Origin: Bacteroidales bacterium
GTDB lineage: Bacteria > Bacteroidota > Bacteroidia > Bacteroidales > GCA-2748055
Assembly: GCA_029210725.1 (NCBI GenBank)
Contig: JARGFM010000022.1
Span: 1 to 53,061, forward strand
DNA: 53,061 bases
Direction of reading: 5' to 3'
Made by a program: the position numbers and the translations under genes. This document shows positions 1 to 7,387 of this stretch, one piece after another (position 1 is the first letter of the stretch; every line of letters begins with the position of its first letter). The notes under the pieces are model-generated. The model made no database searches, was not told the origin of the DNA, and was given only the letters and a program-made list of their open reading frames with translations.

Positions 1-83
1 TAACAATCCTGCTGCTTTTTTCTTTCTATATCTTGTTAGTTTTCAACATCTAAGAGAACTGCGAAACTTTAATTAATAATAAG

Positions 84-91
84 TAATTTTG
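84..91 (+). promoter_or_regulatory. Candidate Bacteroidota -7 box (TAATTTTG)
   Basis: The octamer fits the TAnnTTTG -7 consensus of the Bacteroidota housekeeping sigma factor. It ends only 4 nt before the ATG of mnmD, so if it is used the transcript would be nearly leaderless. No clear TTTG -33 element is seen upstream. An AT-rich region can produce this by chance. Confidence 0.25.
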
Positions 92-95
92 CCTG

Positions 96-761
96 ATGGA
101 GAGAAGGCTGATGATGACCGGGGACGGCTCCCATACCATGTTTGTACATGGAATGGAAGAGCCCTATCATTCTACCCACGGGGCTCTCCAGGAATCCTGG
201 CATATCTTTATTAAACATGGCCTTTTTACCATGGATAAGCCTTCTGTCAGAATTCTGGAACTGGGTTTTGGTACCGGGCTGAATGCCCTTCTTACTTTGC
301 GGGAATCGACCAGACTTAAGAAAGATATCTACTACCACACTGTTGAAAAATATCCCCTGACGGAATCCGAATATGATTTGTTGAACTATGAGTCCCTGCT
401 TGAAATGTTACCAGAAGGCATTTTTCATCGCATCCACAGCTGTCCGTGGGGAGAAAACGTTCAGATTACCGACCGGTTTCTGCTCTTCAAGGAGAAGGCA
501 GACTTCCGGTCCATGAATCCCCCTTCAGCGTTCAACCTGGTCTATTTTGATGCCTTTTCGCCCGATAAACAACCCGGGCTGTGGAGCGATGCAATCTTTC
601 ACTCCATCGTCCAGGTCACAGATCCGGAAGCCGTTCTTTTAACCTACTCCTCCAAGGGGCTTGTTCGCAAAACTCTGGAATCCTGTGGATTCGAAGTGAA
701 TAAGGTGGCGGGGCCTCCGGGAAAACGGGAGATAATCAGAGCCGTAAAAAGATCATTGTAA
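96..761 (+). CDS. mnmD: tRNA (5-methylaminomethyl-2-thiouridine)-methyltransferase, MnmD type
   Basis: This 221-residue protein matches the stand-alone MnmD family (the methyltransferase half of MnmC). That family uses S-adenosylmethionine to complete the mnm5s2U34 modification in the wobble position of certain tRNAs. The N-terminus carries the family pattern TGDGSHT followed by YHSTHGALQES. The SAM-binding loop is ELGFGTGLN (residues 55-63), an acidic YFDAFSPDKQPGLWS segment lies mid-protein, and the C-terminal KGLVRKTLESCGFEV / GPPGKREI block is typical. Length is usual for the stand-alone form; there is no FAD oxidase domain. The ATG at 96 places the DGSHT motif at the usual distance from the start. 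It is followed by the FKBP gene after 50 nt on the same strand. Confidence 0.9.
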   Translation: MERRLMMTGDGSHTMFVHGMEEPYHSTHGALQESWHIFIKHGLFTMDKPSVRILELGFGTGLNALLTLRESTRLKKDIYYHTVEKYPLTESEYDLLNYESLLEMLPEGIFHRIHSCPWGENVQITDRFLLFKEKADFRSMNPPSAFNLVYFDAFSPDKQPGLWSDAIFHSIVQVTDPEAVLLTYSSKGLVRKTLESCGFEVNKVAGPPGKREIIRAVKRSL

Positions 762-811
762 TCTGTAATATTTCTTTTAACTTCGCAAACATTATTTAAA
801 CAATAACTTAC

Positions 812-1534
812 ATGAATAACAAACAGATTATCACACTCGTTGTAGTGGCAGTAGCAGCCCTGGTTACAGGGTACTTTATTGGAACAGGTACCAGCAGTGG
901 GGTAAAACCGGAAAGTCAGATCACCATGAAAACCCAGTCCGACTCCCTGAACTATTTTCTTGGATTAAACTGGGGCTACAGTGTTGGGGAAGCACCCTGG
1001 GAAGTGGATGCCGACCTTCTTGCAGCCGGACTGCTCCAGGTTTTAAAAGACTCCTCTTCCTTTGATCCCATGAGTGCACAAAGTGTCTTCCGCGATCTGA
1101 GCATCTCATTTTCAGATGCCGAAGCGATGAAAGCTGAAGAGGAATCGATTAAAACCATGGAGGAGGGCATTGCTTTTCTGGATGAAAACGGTAAAAAAGA
1201 AGGCGTGATTACCACCGAATCCGGCCTGCAGTATGAAATCATTTCCAAAGGTGAAGGTCCCATGCCTGTTGAGACTTCTGAAGTCTCTGTGTTTTATGAA
1301 GGCACCCTGATCGACGGAACTGTTTTTGATAGCAGCTACGAAACCGGAGACACCGTAACCTTTCCGTTGAATGGGGTGATCCCGGGCTGGACAGAAGGCC
1401 TCCAGTTGATGCCTGCAGGATCCACCTTTAAATTTTATATTCCTTCCAACCTTGCGTACGGACCGAGAGCCACAGGTCCTATTCCCGCTAACTCAACTTT
1501 GATTTTCAAAGTGGAGTTACTTGATGTGAAATAG
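812..1534 (+). CDS. FKBP-type peptidyl-prolyl cis-trans isomerase, membrane-anchored or exported
   Basis: A 240-residue FkpA-like isomerase that should speed proline isomerisation in folding extracytoplasmic proteins. The N-terminus is a hydrophobic stretch (about residues 5-24, ending YFIGTG) that acts as a signal anchor or signal peptide. It is followed by an FKBP N-terminal dimerisation-like helical region starting SLNYFLGLNWGYSVG. The catalytic FKBP fold occupies about residues 145-240, with SEVSVFYEGTLIDGTVFDSS, the active-site block VIPGWTEGLQLMPAG, and the IPSNLAYG and IPANSTLIFKVELL strands. No Cys is present for a lipobox, so it is a membrane-tethered or periplasmic protein rather than a lipoprotein. 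A strong terminator follows 10 nt after the stop. Confidence 0.88.
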   Translation: MNNKQIITLVVVAVAALVTGYFIGTGTSSGVKPESQITMKTQSDSLNYFLGLNWGYSVGEAPWEVDADLLAAGLLQVLKDSSSFDPMSAQSVFRDLSISFSDAEAMKAEEESIKTMEEGIAFLDENGKKEGVITTESGLQYEIISKGEGPMPVETSEVSVFYEGTLIDGTVFDSSYETGDTVTFPLNGVIPGWTEGLQLMPAGSTFKFYIPSNLAYGPRATGPIPANSTLIFKVELLDVK

Positions 1535-1544
1535 TCCGCCAGCT

Positions 1545-1581
1545 AAAAAAAGGCTGTCCGCCAAGCGTACAGCCTTTTTTT
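1545..1581 (+). terminator. Rho-independent terminator after the FKBP gene
   Basis: A perfect 13-bp inverted repeat (AAAAAAAGGCTGT / ACAGCCTTTTTTT) encloses an 11-nt loop. The run of seven T closes the right arm, and the A-run on the left makes it usable in both directions. Confidence 0.9.
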
Positions 1582-1658
1582 ATGATCATAAAGTTCGAAT
1601 TGTGGCTTTCTTCAATATACTATCCTTAAATTTATATTCTCACTGAAAAATATCGAGT

Positions 1659-2072
1659 ATGAGCTTCGAGATTAATGGCCGCCTGGCAGAAAAATACGAA
1701 ACGCAACAGGTCTCGGACCGGTTCCAGAAACGTGAATTTGTCCTTGAGATCAAATCCACCGGTGCCACCGGATACGAATTTATTGACTTTATTAAATTCC
1801 AGTCTACCCAGGATAAATGCTCATTGCTTGACCAGTTTAATATCGACGACACGGTAAAAGTCTCCTTCAACCTTAGAGGTCGCAAATGGGAAAAAGACGG
1901 CCAGGTATCCTATTTTACAAACCTGGAAGCCTGGCGCATCGAGAAAGTCCCGGGCGCCGCAGGCAATTTGGCTGACGAATTCCCAATGGATAGCGCTGCG
2001 CCGGCTCAGGATGCTCCATTTCCTCCCAATCCTCCCGAAAATGATTCCGGTTTTGATGATCTGCCCTTTTGA
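1659..2072 (+). CDS. DUF3127 OB-fold-like protein with SSB-type C-terminal tip
   Basis: A 137-residue protein of the DUF3127 family, common in Bacteroidota. The folded part covers about residues 1-95 and is beta-rich, with the family pattern KREFVLEI, FIDFIKFQ and VSFNLRGRKWEKDG. A Pro/Ala-rich linker of about 35 residues follows, and the chain ends GFDDLPF. That ending closely resembles the acidic C-terminal tip of bacterial single-strand DNA-binding protein, which docks replication and repair partners. The plan of OB-like domain, disordered linker and acidic-hydrophobic tip copies that of SSB, so a role in single-stranded nucleic-acid metabolism is a reasonable inference, not a demonstrated function. 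The ATG at 1659 starts directly with the conserved strand. The opposite-strand histidine kinase ends 35 nt downstream. Confidence 0.8.
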   Translation: MSFEINGRLAEKYETQQVSDRFQKREFVLEIKSTGATGYEFIDFIKFQSTQDKCSLLDQFNIDDTVKVSFNLRGRKWEKDGQVSYFTNLEAWRIEKVPGAAGNLADEFPMDSAAPAQDAPFPPNPPENDSGFDDLPF

Positions 2073-2107
2073 AAACCTGAAAACAAAAACAAAATCCCTA
2101 ATTAATT

Positions 2108-2962
2108 TCAGGCAGAAGCATCAATCCGTTTCGTTTCCAAAGAGTGATAATACTTTGGAGTTACCATTCTCACTGGAATTGAAAATTCAATGGTAATACC
2201 TTTAAAGGAACTGTCTGTAACCCTGATCTCTCCGTTCATGGATTTTACCAGTCCGCTGGCCAACTTATAGCCAAGTCCGATTGTATCATTGGTATTAAAC
2301 CAGTCCTCTTCTTTTTCAGCTGTTTCAAAGATCTTCTTGATCCCATCCTGTAACAACATGCTGCTGCTGTCCTTAATGGTAAAAATCAAGGTGTTTTTAT
2401 CGGCGAAAGATGCGCCAAATTCTACGACACCCTTTTTTGTCTGGTTCAGGGAATTTTCAATCAGGCAGCTTAATGCTCTCGACAGGCGCTGCTTATCAGC
2501 AATGATTATAGCCTTTTTAAAAGCCTCCCTGGCATTTAAAAGTAAGGCGACCCTTTCCCTGTTAACCTTGTATCTGTCCAGATTATACTTATCATTTAAG
2601 TCTTTCAACAAATCATAAATTGCAACTTCATCCTCCTTGAGTTGAAGATTACCTGTTTCGATCAGAGTCAGATCAATCAGGTTGTCCATCATGTTTAAGA
2701 GCGAATTGCTGTTACGGGTAATGTGATCGATATATGCATCCCTCTGATTGCAATCCACATCTTCATCACCAAGAAGGTGTGAAAAACCGATGATGGCATT
2801 CATGGGAGTCCTGATCTCATGCGAAATATTGGACAGAAACCTGGTCTTCACCCGGGTACCATCGGACTGAAACTGTTTCAGGGTCTCCTCCAGTCCGGCA
2901 ACCTTCTGTTCCAGTTGCCTGGTGTATTCCAGAAGCTCGTTATATGCAAGCTTTTCTACCAT
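2108..2962 (-). CDS. Sensor histidine kinase without input domain; degenerate ATP-lid motif
   Basis: A 284-residue protein made of an N-terminal coiled coil (residues 5-35), a HisKA dimerisation domain with the H-box FLSNISHEIRTPMN (His48), and a C-terminal HATPase_c domain. It has no membrane segment and no PAS or other sensory domain, so it is cytoplasmic and must receive its signal by contact. The N-box survives as LIENSLNQT and the G2 box as IGLGYKLASGLV. The G1 box, normally DTGxG, reads KDSSSML, with both glycines lost. Kinase activity may therefore be weak or absent, and it may work as a phosphatase or scaffold. No response regulator is adjacent. The start is ATG at 2962; a GTG lies one codon upstream. 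It follows the TPR membrane gene on the same strand after 27 nt, probably in one transcript. Confidence 0.8.
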   Translation of the reverse strand: MVEKLAYNELLEYTRQLEQKVAGLEETLKQFQSDGTRVKTRFLSNISHEIRTPMNAIIGFSHLLGDEDVDCNQRDAYIDHITRNSNSLLNMMDNLIDLTLIETGNLQLKEDEVAIYDLLKDLNDKYNLDRYKVNRERVALLLNAREAFKKAIIIADKQRLSRALSCLIENSLNQTKKGVVEFGASFADKNTLIFTIKDSSSMLLQDGIKKIFETAEKEEDWFNTNDTIGLGYKLASGLVKSMNGEIRVTDSSFKGITIEFSIPVRMVTPKYYHSLETKRIDASA

Positions 2963-2989
2963 CACCCGTTATCCGCAATATTTCAAATA

Positions 2990-3748
2990 TCAGTTCTGCT
3001 TCATCCTTTTAAGGATCTTAGCAGCATCATCTTTATAATAATGACTGGAGGAAGATGCGATTTTAGCCAGTTTTCTCCTGGCGTTTTCTGTTTCATCCAT
3101 CGCCAGCAGGCATCCTGCCAGGAACCACTCGGCCTTCTGAATATAGAGGTTATCATCATGTTCAATAACCCGGATAAAGGATTCGCTTGCCTCCTTGTGT
3201 TGTTCAATCTCCATATAAGATACGCCCATATAAAAATCGGCTTCCATCTTATTTGTATTGATTTCAAGCACCTCGTCGAAACAATCAATGGCTCCTTCAA
3301 ATTCCCCTTTGAGAAAATGCTCCTGGGCCTTATTCATCCAGTAGGTGGTAACTTCATTGTCCACAGAACGATTGGTAAGAACCAGTTCATAGGGTTTCAT
3401 GTACTTGGCAAATAAATCGTTATTAGAGAGTGGCCTCCCAAGTACAGTGGCCAGACCTATGGCCACGAGCAGAGCAAGTGCTGCCGATGCTGCATAGTGC
3501 CATGGCCGGGTGAACCGAAAAACCCTTTTTCCGGTTTCCGATCTTCGTGTCTCTTCCCGCAGATCACTCAACTGGGCCCGGAAATCCAATACCTCCGTAT
3601 CGGCAATTGCTTCATCAACCTCCTTATACAGGTTCAGGTCGATCAACAACTCCGGACTGGAGTTGAGCTTCTGCTCGAACCTGGCCAACTCTTTCTCCGA
3701 AAGCTCGTTGTCCAGGTACTTTTGTAAAATGTGCCTGTCTCGATTCAT
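2990..3748 (-). CDS. Membrane-anchored TPR protein with anti-sigma-like N-terminus
   Basis: A 252-residue protein. Residues 1-45 (MNRDRHILQKYLDNELSEKE then an ARFEQKLNSSPEL segment) resemble the cytosolic helical region of Bacteroidota anti-sigma or FecR-like proteins. A single hydrophobic segment at about residues 84-104 (AASAALALLVAIGLATVLG) would span the inner membrane. The rest is at least three TPR units (for example HFLKGEFEGAIDCFDEVLEI and ADFYMGVSYMEIEQHKEASE) that would lie in the periplasm. An N-in single-pass topology suits a membrane-spanning signal relay. The reading frame is open 49 codons further upstream, but the ATG at 3748 gives the proper domain start and the extension (rich in Arg and Cys) looks non-coding. 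It is likely co-transcribed with the histidine kinase below it. An anti-sigma role is inference: no Cys/His zinc motif is present. Confidence 0.7.
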   Translation of the reverse strand: MNRDRHILQKYLDNELSEKELARFEQKLNSSPELLIDLNLYKEVDEAIADTEVLDFRAQLSDLREETRRSETGKRVFRFTRPWHYAASAALALLVAIGLATVLGRPLSNNDLFAKYMKPYELVLTNRSVDNEVTTYWMNKAQEHFLKGEFEGAIDCFDEVLEINTNKMEADFYMGVSYMEIEQHKEASESFIRVIEHDDNLYIQKAEWFLAGCLLAMDETENARRKLAKIASSSSHYYKDDAAKILKRMKQN

Positions 3749-3838
3749 ATCAATAAATGTTAAATTTGGTTTCAAGGATGCAAGATCCATGTACAGCCAC
3801 TTCTGACCATACATTCCGGCTCTTGTTCTCCCTGGCCT

Positions 3839-3860
3839 CAGTATGCACGCCTGCATACTG
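3839..3860. repeat. Inverted repeat, 9-bp arms with 4-nt loop
   Basis: CAGTATGCA at 3839-3847 is the exact reverse complement of TGCATACTG at 3852-3860, with loop CGCC. It is not followed by a T-run on either strand, so it is not a standard terminator. It lies about 90 nt upstream of the TPR gene start (minus strand) and beside a second inverted repeat. Confidence 0.7.
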
Positions 3861-3872
3861 TCCAGAACATCT

Positions 3873-3890
3873 TGCACAAATAATTGTGCA
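3873..3890. repeat. Inverted repeat, 7-bp arms with 4-nt loop
   Basis: TGCACAA at 3873-3879 pairs with TTGTGCA at 3884-3890 around loop ATAA. In addition, ATGCAGG at 3894-3900 can pair with CCTGCAT at 3850-3856 in the neighbouring hairpin, so two mutually exclusive folds are possible for RNA made from this region. Confidence 0.6.
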
Positions 3891-4032
3891 CCCATGCAGG
3901 AAGCCCCGTTTCCGGTTTTTCCTTACCGTTTCATTGTCAGGGGGAAATTATTCGCCCTTTCAAGTTCACGGATCCATATGTTGCGGTCAAAGGACCGTCT
4001 TTTAGTCAAATCAAAATTTCCGGAATACCGGT

Positions 4033-4158
4033 TTACTTCGTCGGAGGATGGACCAGATCGGATACTGGATCTCCTTTGGTCAATCCGCCTTTTAAATAAT
4101 TCAGTTCCACTTCACGGATCGCATCTTTTGCAAATAATTTAAAGTCTACAGTTTTCAT
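4033..4158 (-). CDS. Small peptide with double-glycine leader pattern (candidate RiPP or exported peptide precursor)
   Basis: A 41-codon ORF, ATG at 4158 to TAA at 4033, encodes MKTVDFKLFAKDAIREVELN followed by YLKGG and a 16-residue tail (LTKGDPVSDLVHPPTK). The first 25 residues look like the double-glycine leaders found on Bacteroidota natural-product precursors: a start of Met-Lys, a helical region with alternating hydrophobic residues, acidic residues (REVEL) shortly before the cut site, and Gly-Gly after a hydrophobic-X-Lys. Cleavage after GG would release a short Pro-rich tail without Cys. No C39 peptidase transporter, radical-SAM or lanthionine enzyme lies in the window. The ATG is preceded by AT-rich sequence with no Shine-Dalgarno, as is normal here. 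It is divergent from the CHAT protease gene. An alternative is a short non-functional ORF; the leader pattern is what argues against that. Confidence 0.5.
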   Translation of the reverse strand: MKTVDFKLFAKDAIREVELNYLKGGLTKGDPVSDLVHPPTK

Positions 4159-4385
4159 GGCTTTTAAATTAGGGATTCAACTTCTGTTTGTTTTTGTTTT
4201 CAATAGTTAATTCCAGAAAAGGGGCAAACGTTACCCGGAAAAGTGAACTTTTTTTTTACTTTCTTTTTTGACAGCTTACATATATCTGATTTTCTGAAGA
4301 TTAATCGCCGTAATTTTTATATCATTTCACAGAAATACTTGCATCCTATCCCATAATTTCGTTCATTTAAGCTTTATTCCCTGCA
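4159..4385. other. Divergent intergenic region between the small peptide ORF and the CHAT gene
   Basis: This 227-bp AT-rich stretch must hold the promoters for the minus-strand peptide ORF and the plus-strand CHAT gene. On the minus strand a TAACGTTTG sequence lies at about 4225-4233, one base longer in spacing than the TAnnTTTG consensus. A run of nine T at about 4250-4258 stands out. I see no further gene here. Confidence 0.35.
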
Positions 4386-7226
4386 ATGAAACAGAGCCCT
4401 GCCTGCCACTTCCTGTGTATGCTGCTTCTTGCATCCCTTTTTTCCTTCCCGGGGTCCGCTCAGGAAAGGATGGAGGAGGACCCCCAGGTGGCGGAGCTGA
4501 TCTTTGATATCAGCAATAAGGCTTATGATTATTTTAAGATCAATATCAACCTGGATTCGGCCGAAATCTTTTATAAAAAGGCCATTGAGCTGGCCCATAG
4601 CTCCAACACCTACAACATCGATTACCGGGTTGCAAATAACTATATTTCCCTGGCTTCCCTGTACCGGGATATTTATAATAACAGTACAGCTCTTACATAT
4701 TTAGATGAGGCCGAAAAGATCTTAAGGCAAAACGATCCCAACCACCGCTATTTTGGGACCATTTATCACAACAAGGGGAATATCTATAAGGTGCAGAATG
4801 ACCTGTACAGGACCAAAGAGTATTACGAATATGCCCTGGATTTTCTGATCCGGAACGGCTACCAGAACAGCATTGATTTTACTTTTGTCTACTCTAATTA
4901 TGTTGAACTGCTATTTGAACTGGAGGAGTATGAACTGGCCGAGGAAAAGCTTTCGATGATCGATCTGAAAAAGCTTAATATTAATCCGGTTATTGAATTC
5001 CGCCTGCACACTACAAAAGCATCCCTTTATTCGTTGCTGAACAATTATGATTTGGCACAAAAACATTTCGAGGAAGCCCTTAAAATTTTCAAACATCCAT
5101 CTACATTAAAGGAGCATATTAGAGATGTCATCAATTACTTTTATGATGTCATTGGGTTTCATATGTTGTATGAGGAGTATGATCTGGCACTGGAGGAGTG
5201 TGACAATGCCTATATCTTTATTGAGACCCTGGACCCCCACGCCATTAAATCCAAGATTATTTACCAATCCGATATTTCTTACCGGTCTGCCACCATTCAT
5301 TACCGGCTGGGAAATCTTGAAAAAGCCCTGTGGATTGTCAATAGCAGCATCGAGGTTCTGAACACTTTCCTCAGCCGCTTTTCCATTGAGGGATCAAGTA
5401 ATGCCAGAAGTAACGAACTGGCCACCGGCCTCCCGGAACTTCATGTTCTGAGAAGCCGGATCCTTTTTGAACAGTTCCAAAGGTCCCGGAATTTTGAGGA
5501 CCTGCTCAGGTCCTACGAGGCTTACCAGAAGGCCATTGAGACCCTGAATTATATGAAGCTGGCCATGAGCGACGAGGATAGCCGGCTGTTCGCCACGTCC
5601 CAGATTCTGGAGGTATACAGGGAGGCGGTTTACACCGGAAAGATGCTTTACGATTTGACCGGCGAGACCAGCTATCTGGAACAGTCCTTTATGTTTGCCG
5701 AGACCAGCAAGTCCTTTGCCCTCTACAGTGAAATTAAGGATGTGGAAGCCATACAGTTTGCCGATCTGCCCGAAGAGGTCAGGCAAAAGGAGAATCGCTT
5801 TATGGGAGAGATACAGGCCTATGAGGAGCTGCTCTATAAGGAGCAGATCAAGTCCGATCCGGATAGTTCCCTGATAGAGTTTTTTAAGGAAACCCTGTTT
5901 CACCTGAAAGATGACTATGACTATCTCAAGCAGGATATTGAAGAAAAATACGCAAACTACTATGAGTTAAAGTACAATCCCAGATTTGTTTCTTTAAAGG
6001 ATGTTCAGGATAAACTATCCTACCGTGATGCCCTGATCGAATATGTTTTATCCGATACTTTGCTGATCACCTACGTGGTGGACAGGAAAGGGATCCATGT
6101 GTTCTCTCAGGAAATCGGGCCGGAGTTTGACACAGAATGTCTGGAGTATTATGCTCTCCTTAATAATCAGAATTTCAGCGGGGGGGTACACGACAATTAC
6201 CGGAGGTTTGTGAATCTTGGATCCAAGTTCTACAAGATCCTGATAGAACCCTGCCTGGAATATACCGACCGGGAGAACTTTACCATTGTTCCCGATGGTG
6301 CCATCACCTACATTCCATTTGAAGGGCTTATCACCCGGGCTACGGATACGGAGCACATAAATTATATGGACCTGCCTTATATGATCAGAGATTTCTCTGT
6401 GGGCTATTCCCACTCCTCAACGCTCCTTTTCAGCAAGCGTTTTAAATCCAAATCGCCGGAAGAGAAGGTGCTCGCTTTTGCTCCTAAATATGAGAATTCA
6501 CTGAACACCATGGATACGGCACAATTCCGCCAGATCAGCGAAAACTCCGAATTTCTTTTTCCTCTCGTGGGGACCATCAAAGAGGTACAAAGCATTCATG
6601 AAACCGTTCCGTCGAAGGTTTTTATCAATGAACAGGCCACTGAAGCCAATTTTAAAAAGTATGCCGCCGATTACAATGTTCTGCATCTGGCCACGCATAC
6701 GATCATGAAAGATGATGCGCCGCTATACTCCTTACTGGCTTTTACAAACGCGAAATCGGCCGACAGCACTGAAGATAACAGGCTCTATGCCTATGAGATC
6801 TACAATATGAAGCTGAACGCCCAGATGGCAGTGCTGAGTTCATGCAACAGTGGTTTTGGAAAAATGCAAAAGGGAGAAGGAATGATGAGCCTGGCCCGGG
6901 GGTTTATTTATGCCGGCTGCCCTTCCATTATCATGACGCTCTGGCAGGTGGCCGATAAATCGAGTTCGGAGCTGATGACTTCCTTTTATAAATACCTGAA
7001 AAGAGGAAAGAGCAAACAGGAAGCCATGCGGCATGCAAAAATCGATTACCTGGAGTTAGCTGACGATCTGACCTCCAATCCATATTTCTGGTCGGGATTT
7101 GTAGTACTGGGAGACGGAAGCCCCATTTACCGGAAATCCGGATTTGCCTACTGGATGATATTGATTACCCTCTTTGCCGGGGTACTGATCTTTCTTCAAT
7201 ACCGGAAATCCAGAGCCAGGCTGTAA
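4386..7226 (+). CDS. Exported TPR-CHAT domain protease, membrane-anchored
   Basis: A 946-residue protein. Residues 1-25 form a signal peptide (hydrophobic core CHFLCMLLLASLFSFPG, cut near SAQ). Residues about 30-480 are helical with many TPR units (for example YFGTIYHNKGNIYKVQNDL and LAQKHFEEALKIF), followed by a coiled segment. The C-terminal third is a CHAT domain, a caspase/separase-like cysteine peptidase: the catalytic His is H771 in HLATH and the Cys is C820 in SSCNSG, followed by GEGMMSLARGFIYAG and TLWQVAD. A single membrane helix at about 921-939 and a basic tail (QYRKSRARL) anchor it. The protease domain would face the periplasm. Both catalytic residues are intact. Plausible substrates are unknown. 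The neighbours are the divergent double-glycine peptide and TPR membrane protein, which may form one system with it. Confidence 0.85.
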   Translation: MKQSPACHFLCMLLLASLFSFPGSAQERMEEDPQVAELIFDISNKAYDYFKININLDSAEIFYKKAIELAHSSNTYNIDYRVANNYISLASLYRDIYNNSTALTYLDEAEKILRQNDPNHRYFGTIYHNKGNIYKVQNDLYRTKEYYEYALDFLIRNGYQNSIDFTFVYSNYVELLFELEEYELAEEKLSMIDLKKLNINPVIEFRLHTTKASLYSLLNNYDLAQKHFEEALKIFKHPSTLKEHIRDVINYFYDVIGFHMLYEEYDLALEECDNAYIFIETLDPHAIKSKIIYQSDISYRSATIHYRLGNLEKALWIVNSSIEVLNTFLSRFSIEGSSNARSNELATGLPELHVLRSRILFEQFQRSRNFEDLLRSYEAYQKAIETLNYMKLAMSDEDSRLFATSQILEVYREAVYTGKMLYDLTGETSYLEQSFMFAETSKSFALYSEIKDVEAIQFADLPEEVRQKENRFMGEIQAYEELLYKEQIKSDPDSSLIEFFKETLFHLKDDYDYLKQDIEEKYANYYELKYNPRFVSLKDVQDKLSYRDALIEYVLSDTLLITYVVDRKGIHVFSQEIGPEFDTECLEYYALLNNQNFSGGVHDNYRRFVNLGSKFYKILIEPCLEYTDRENFTIVPDGAITYIPFEGLITRATDTEHINYMDLPYMIRDFSVGYSHSSTLLFSKRFKSKSPEEKVLAFAPKYENSLNTMDTAQFRQISENSEFLFPLVGTIKEVQSIHETVPSKVFINEQATEANFKKYAADYNVLHLATHTIMKDDAPLYSLLAFTNAKSADSTEDNRLYAYEIYNMKLNAQMAVLSSCNSGFGKMQKGEGMMSLARGFIYAGCPSIIMTLWQVADKSSSELMTSFYKYLKRGKSKQEAMRHAKIDYLELADDLTSNPYFWSGFVVLGDGSPIYRKSGFAYWMILITLFAGVLIFLQYRKSRARL

Positions 7227-7355
7227 AAGCCTCAGACACCAGCCAGCCCGGCTCCCCCTTCAATGATCCCGGGGCCTGGTTCCAGGGTAATTTTCTATTC
7301 GTCCTGCGACCGTTTTCCGGTTTTTTGAACATTTGATAATCAAAAGCGTTATTAT

Positions 7356-7372
7356 ATAGGAATAATTCTTAT
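7356..7372. promoter_or_regulatory. Candidate PerR/Fur operator upstream of perR
   Basis: ATAGGAATAATTCTTAT is a palindrome around the A at 7364 with 7 of 8 pairs matching. Extending four bases each side (7352-7376) gives 10 of 12. Its size and AT-rich 7-1-7 layout match PerR and Fur boxes. It lies 15 nt before the perR ATG and would overlap a promoter with a TTTG at 7332-7335, which fits autoregulation by the downstream product. Confidence 0.55.
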
Positions 7373-7387
7373 CTAAGATTTTTTATT

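Larger units (their letters stand above)
3749..4032. other. Leader or intergenic stretch between the TPR gene and the small peptide ORF
   Basis: These 284 bases hold no gene I can support. The minus strand has an open frame ending at about 3919 (reading ...WIRELERANNFPLTMKR), but it has no start codon and no recognisable features. The main structure is a cluster of inverted repeats at 3839-3900, listed separately. The stretch could be the 5' untranslated region of the TPR-kinase transcript. Confidence 0.4.

Noticed and set aside
3917-4030. Possible second, broken peptide copy on the minus strand (IRELERANNF resembling IREVELN)
   Set aside because: The frame has no start codon and the similarity is only about seven residues, which is too little to call a pseudogene.
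3884-4099. 71-codon plus-strand frame ending GSPLVNPPFK in the gap opposite the small peptide
   Set aside because: It is the complement of the peptide ORF region, with no leader or signal pattern and biased composition. The minus-strand ORF is the better candidate, though the choice is not certain.
4386-7226. TPR-CHAT protein as part of a type III-E CRISPR (Craspase) system
   Set aside because: No Cas7-11 effector, no CRISPR array and no other cas gene is present, and this protein has a signal peptide and membrane anchor, unlike the cytoplasmic CRISPR partner.
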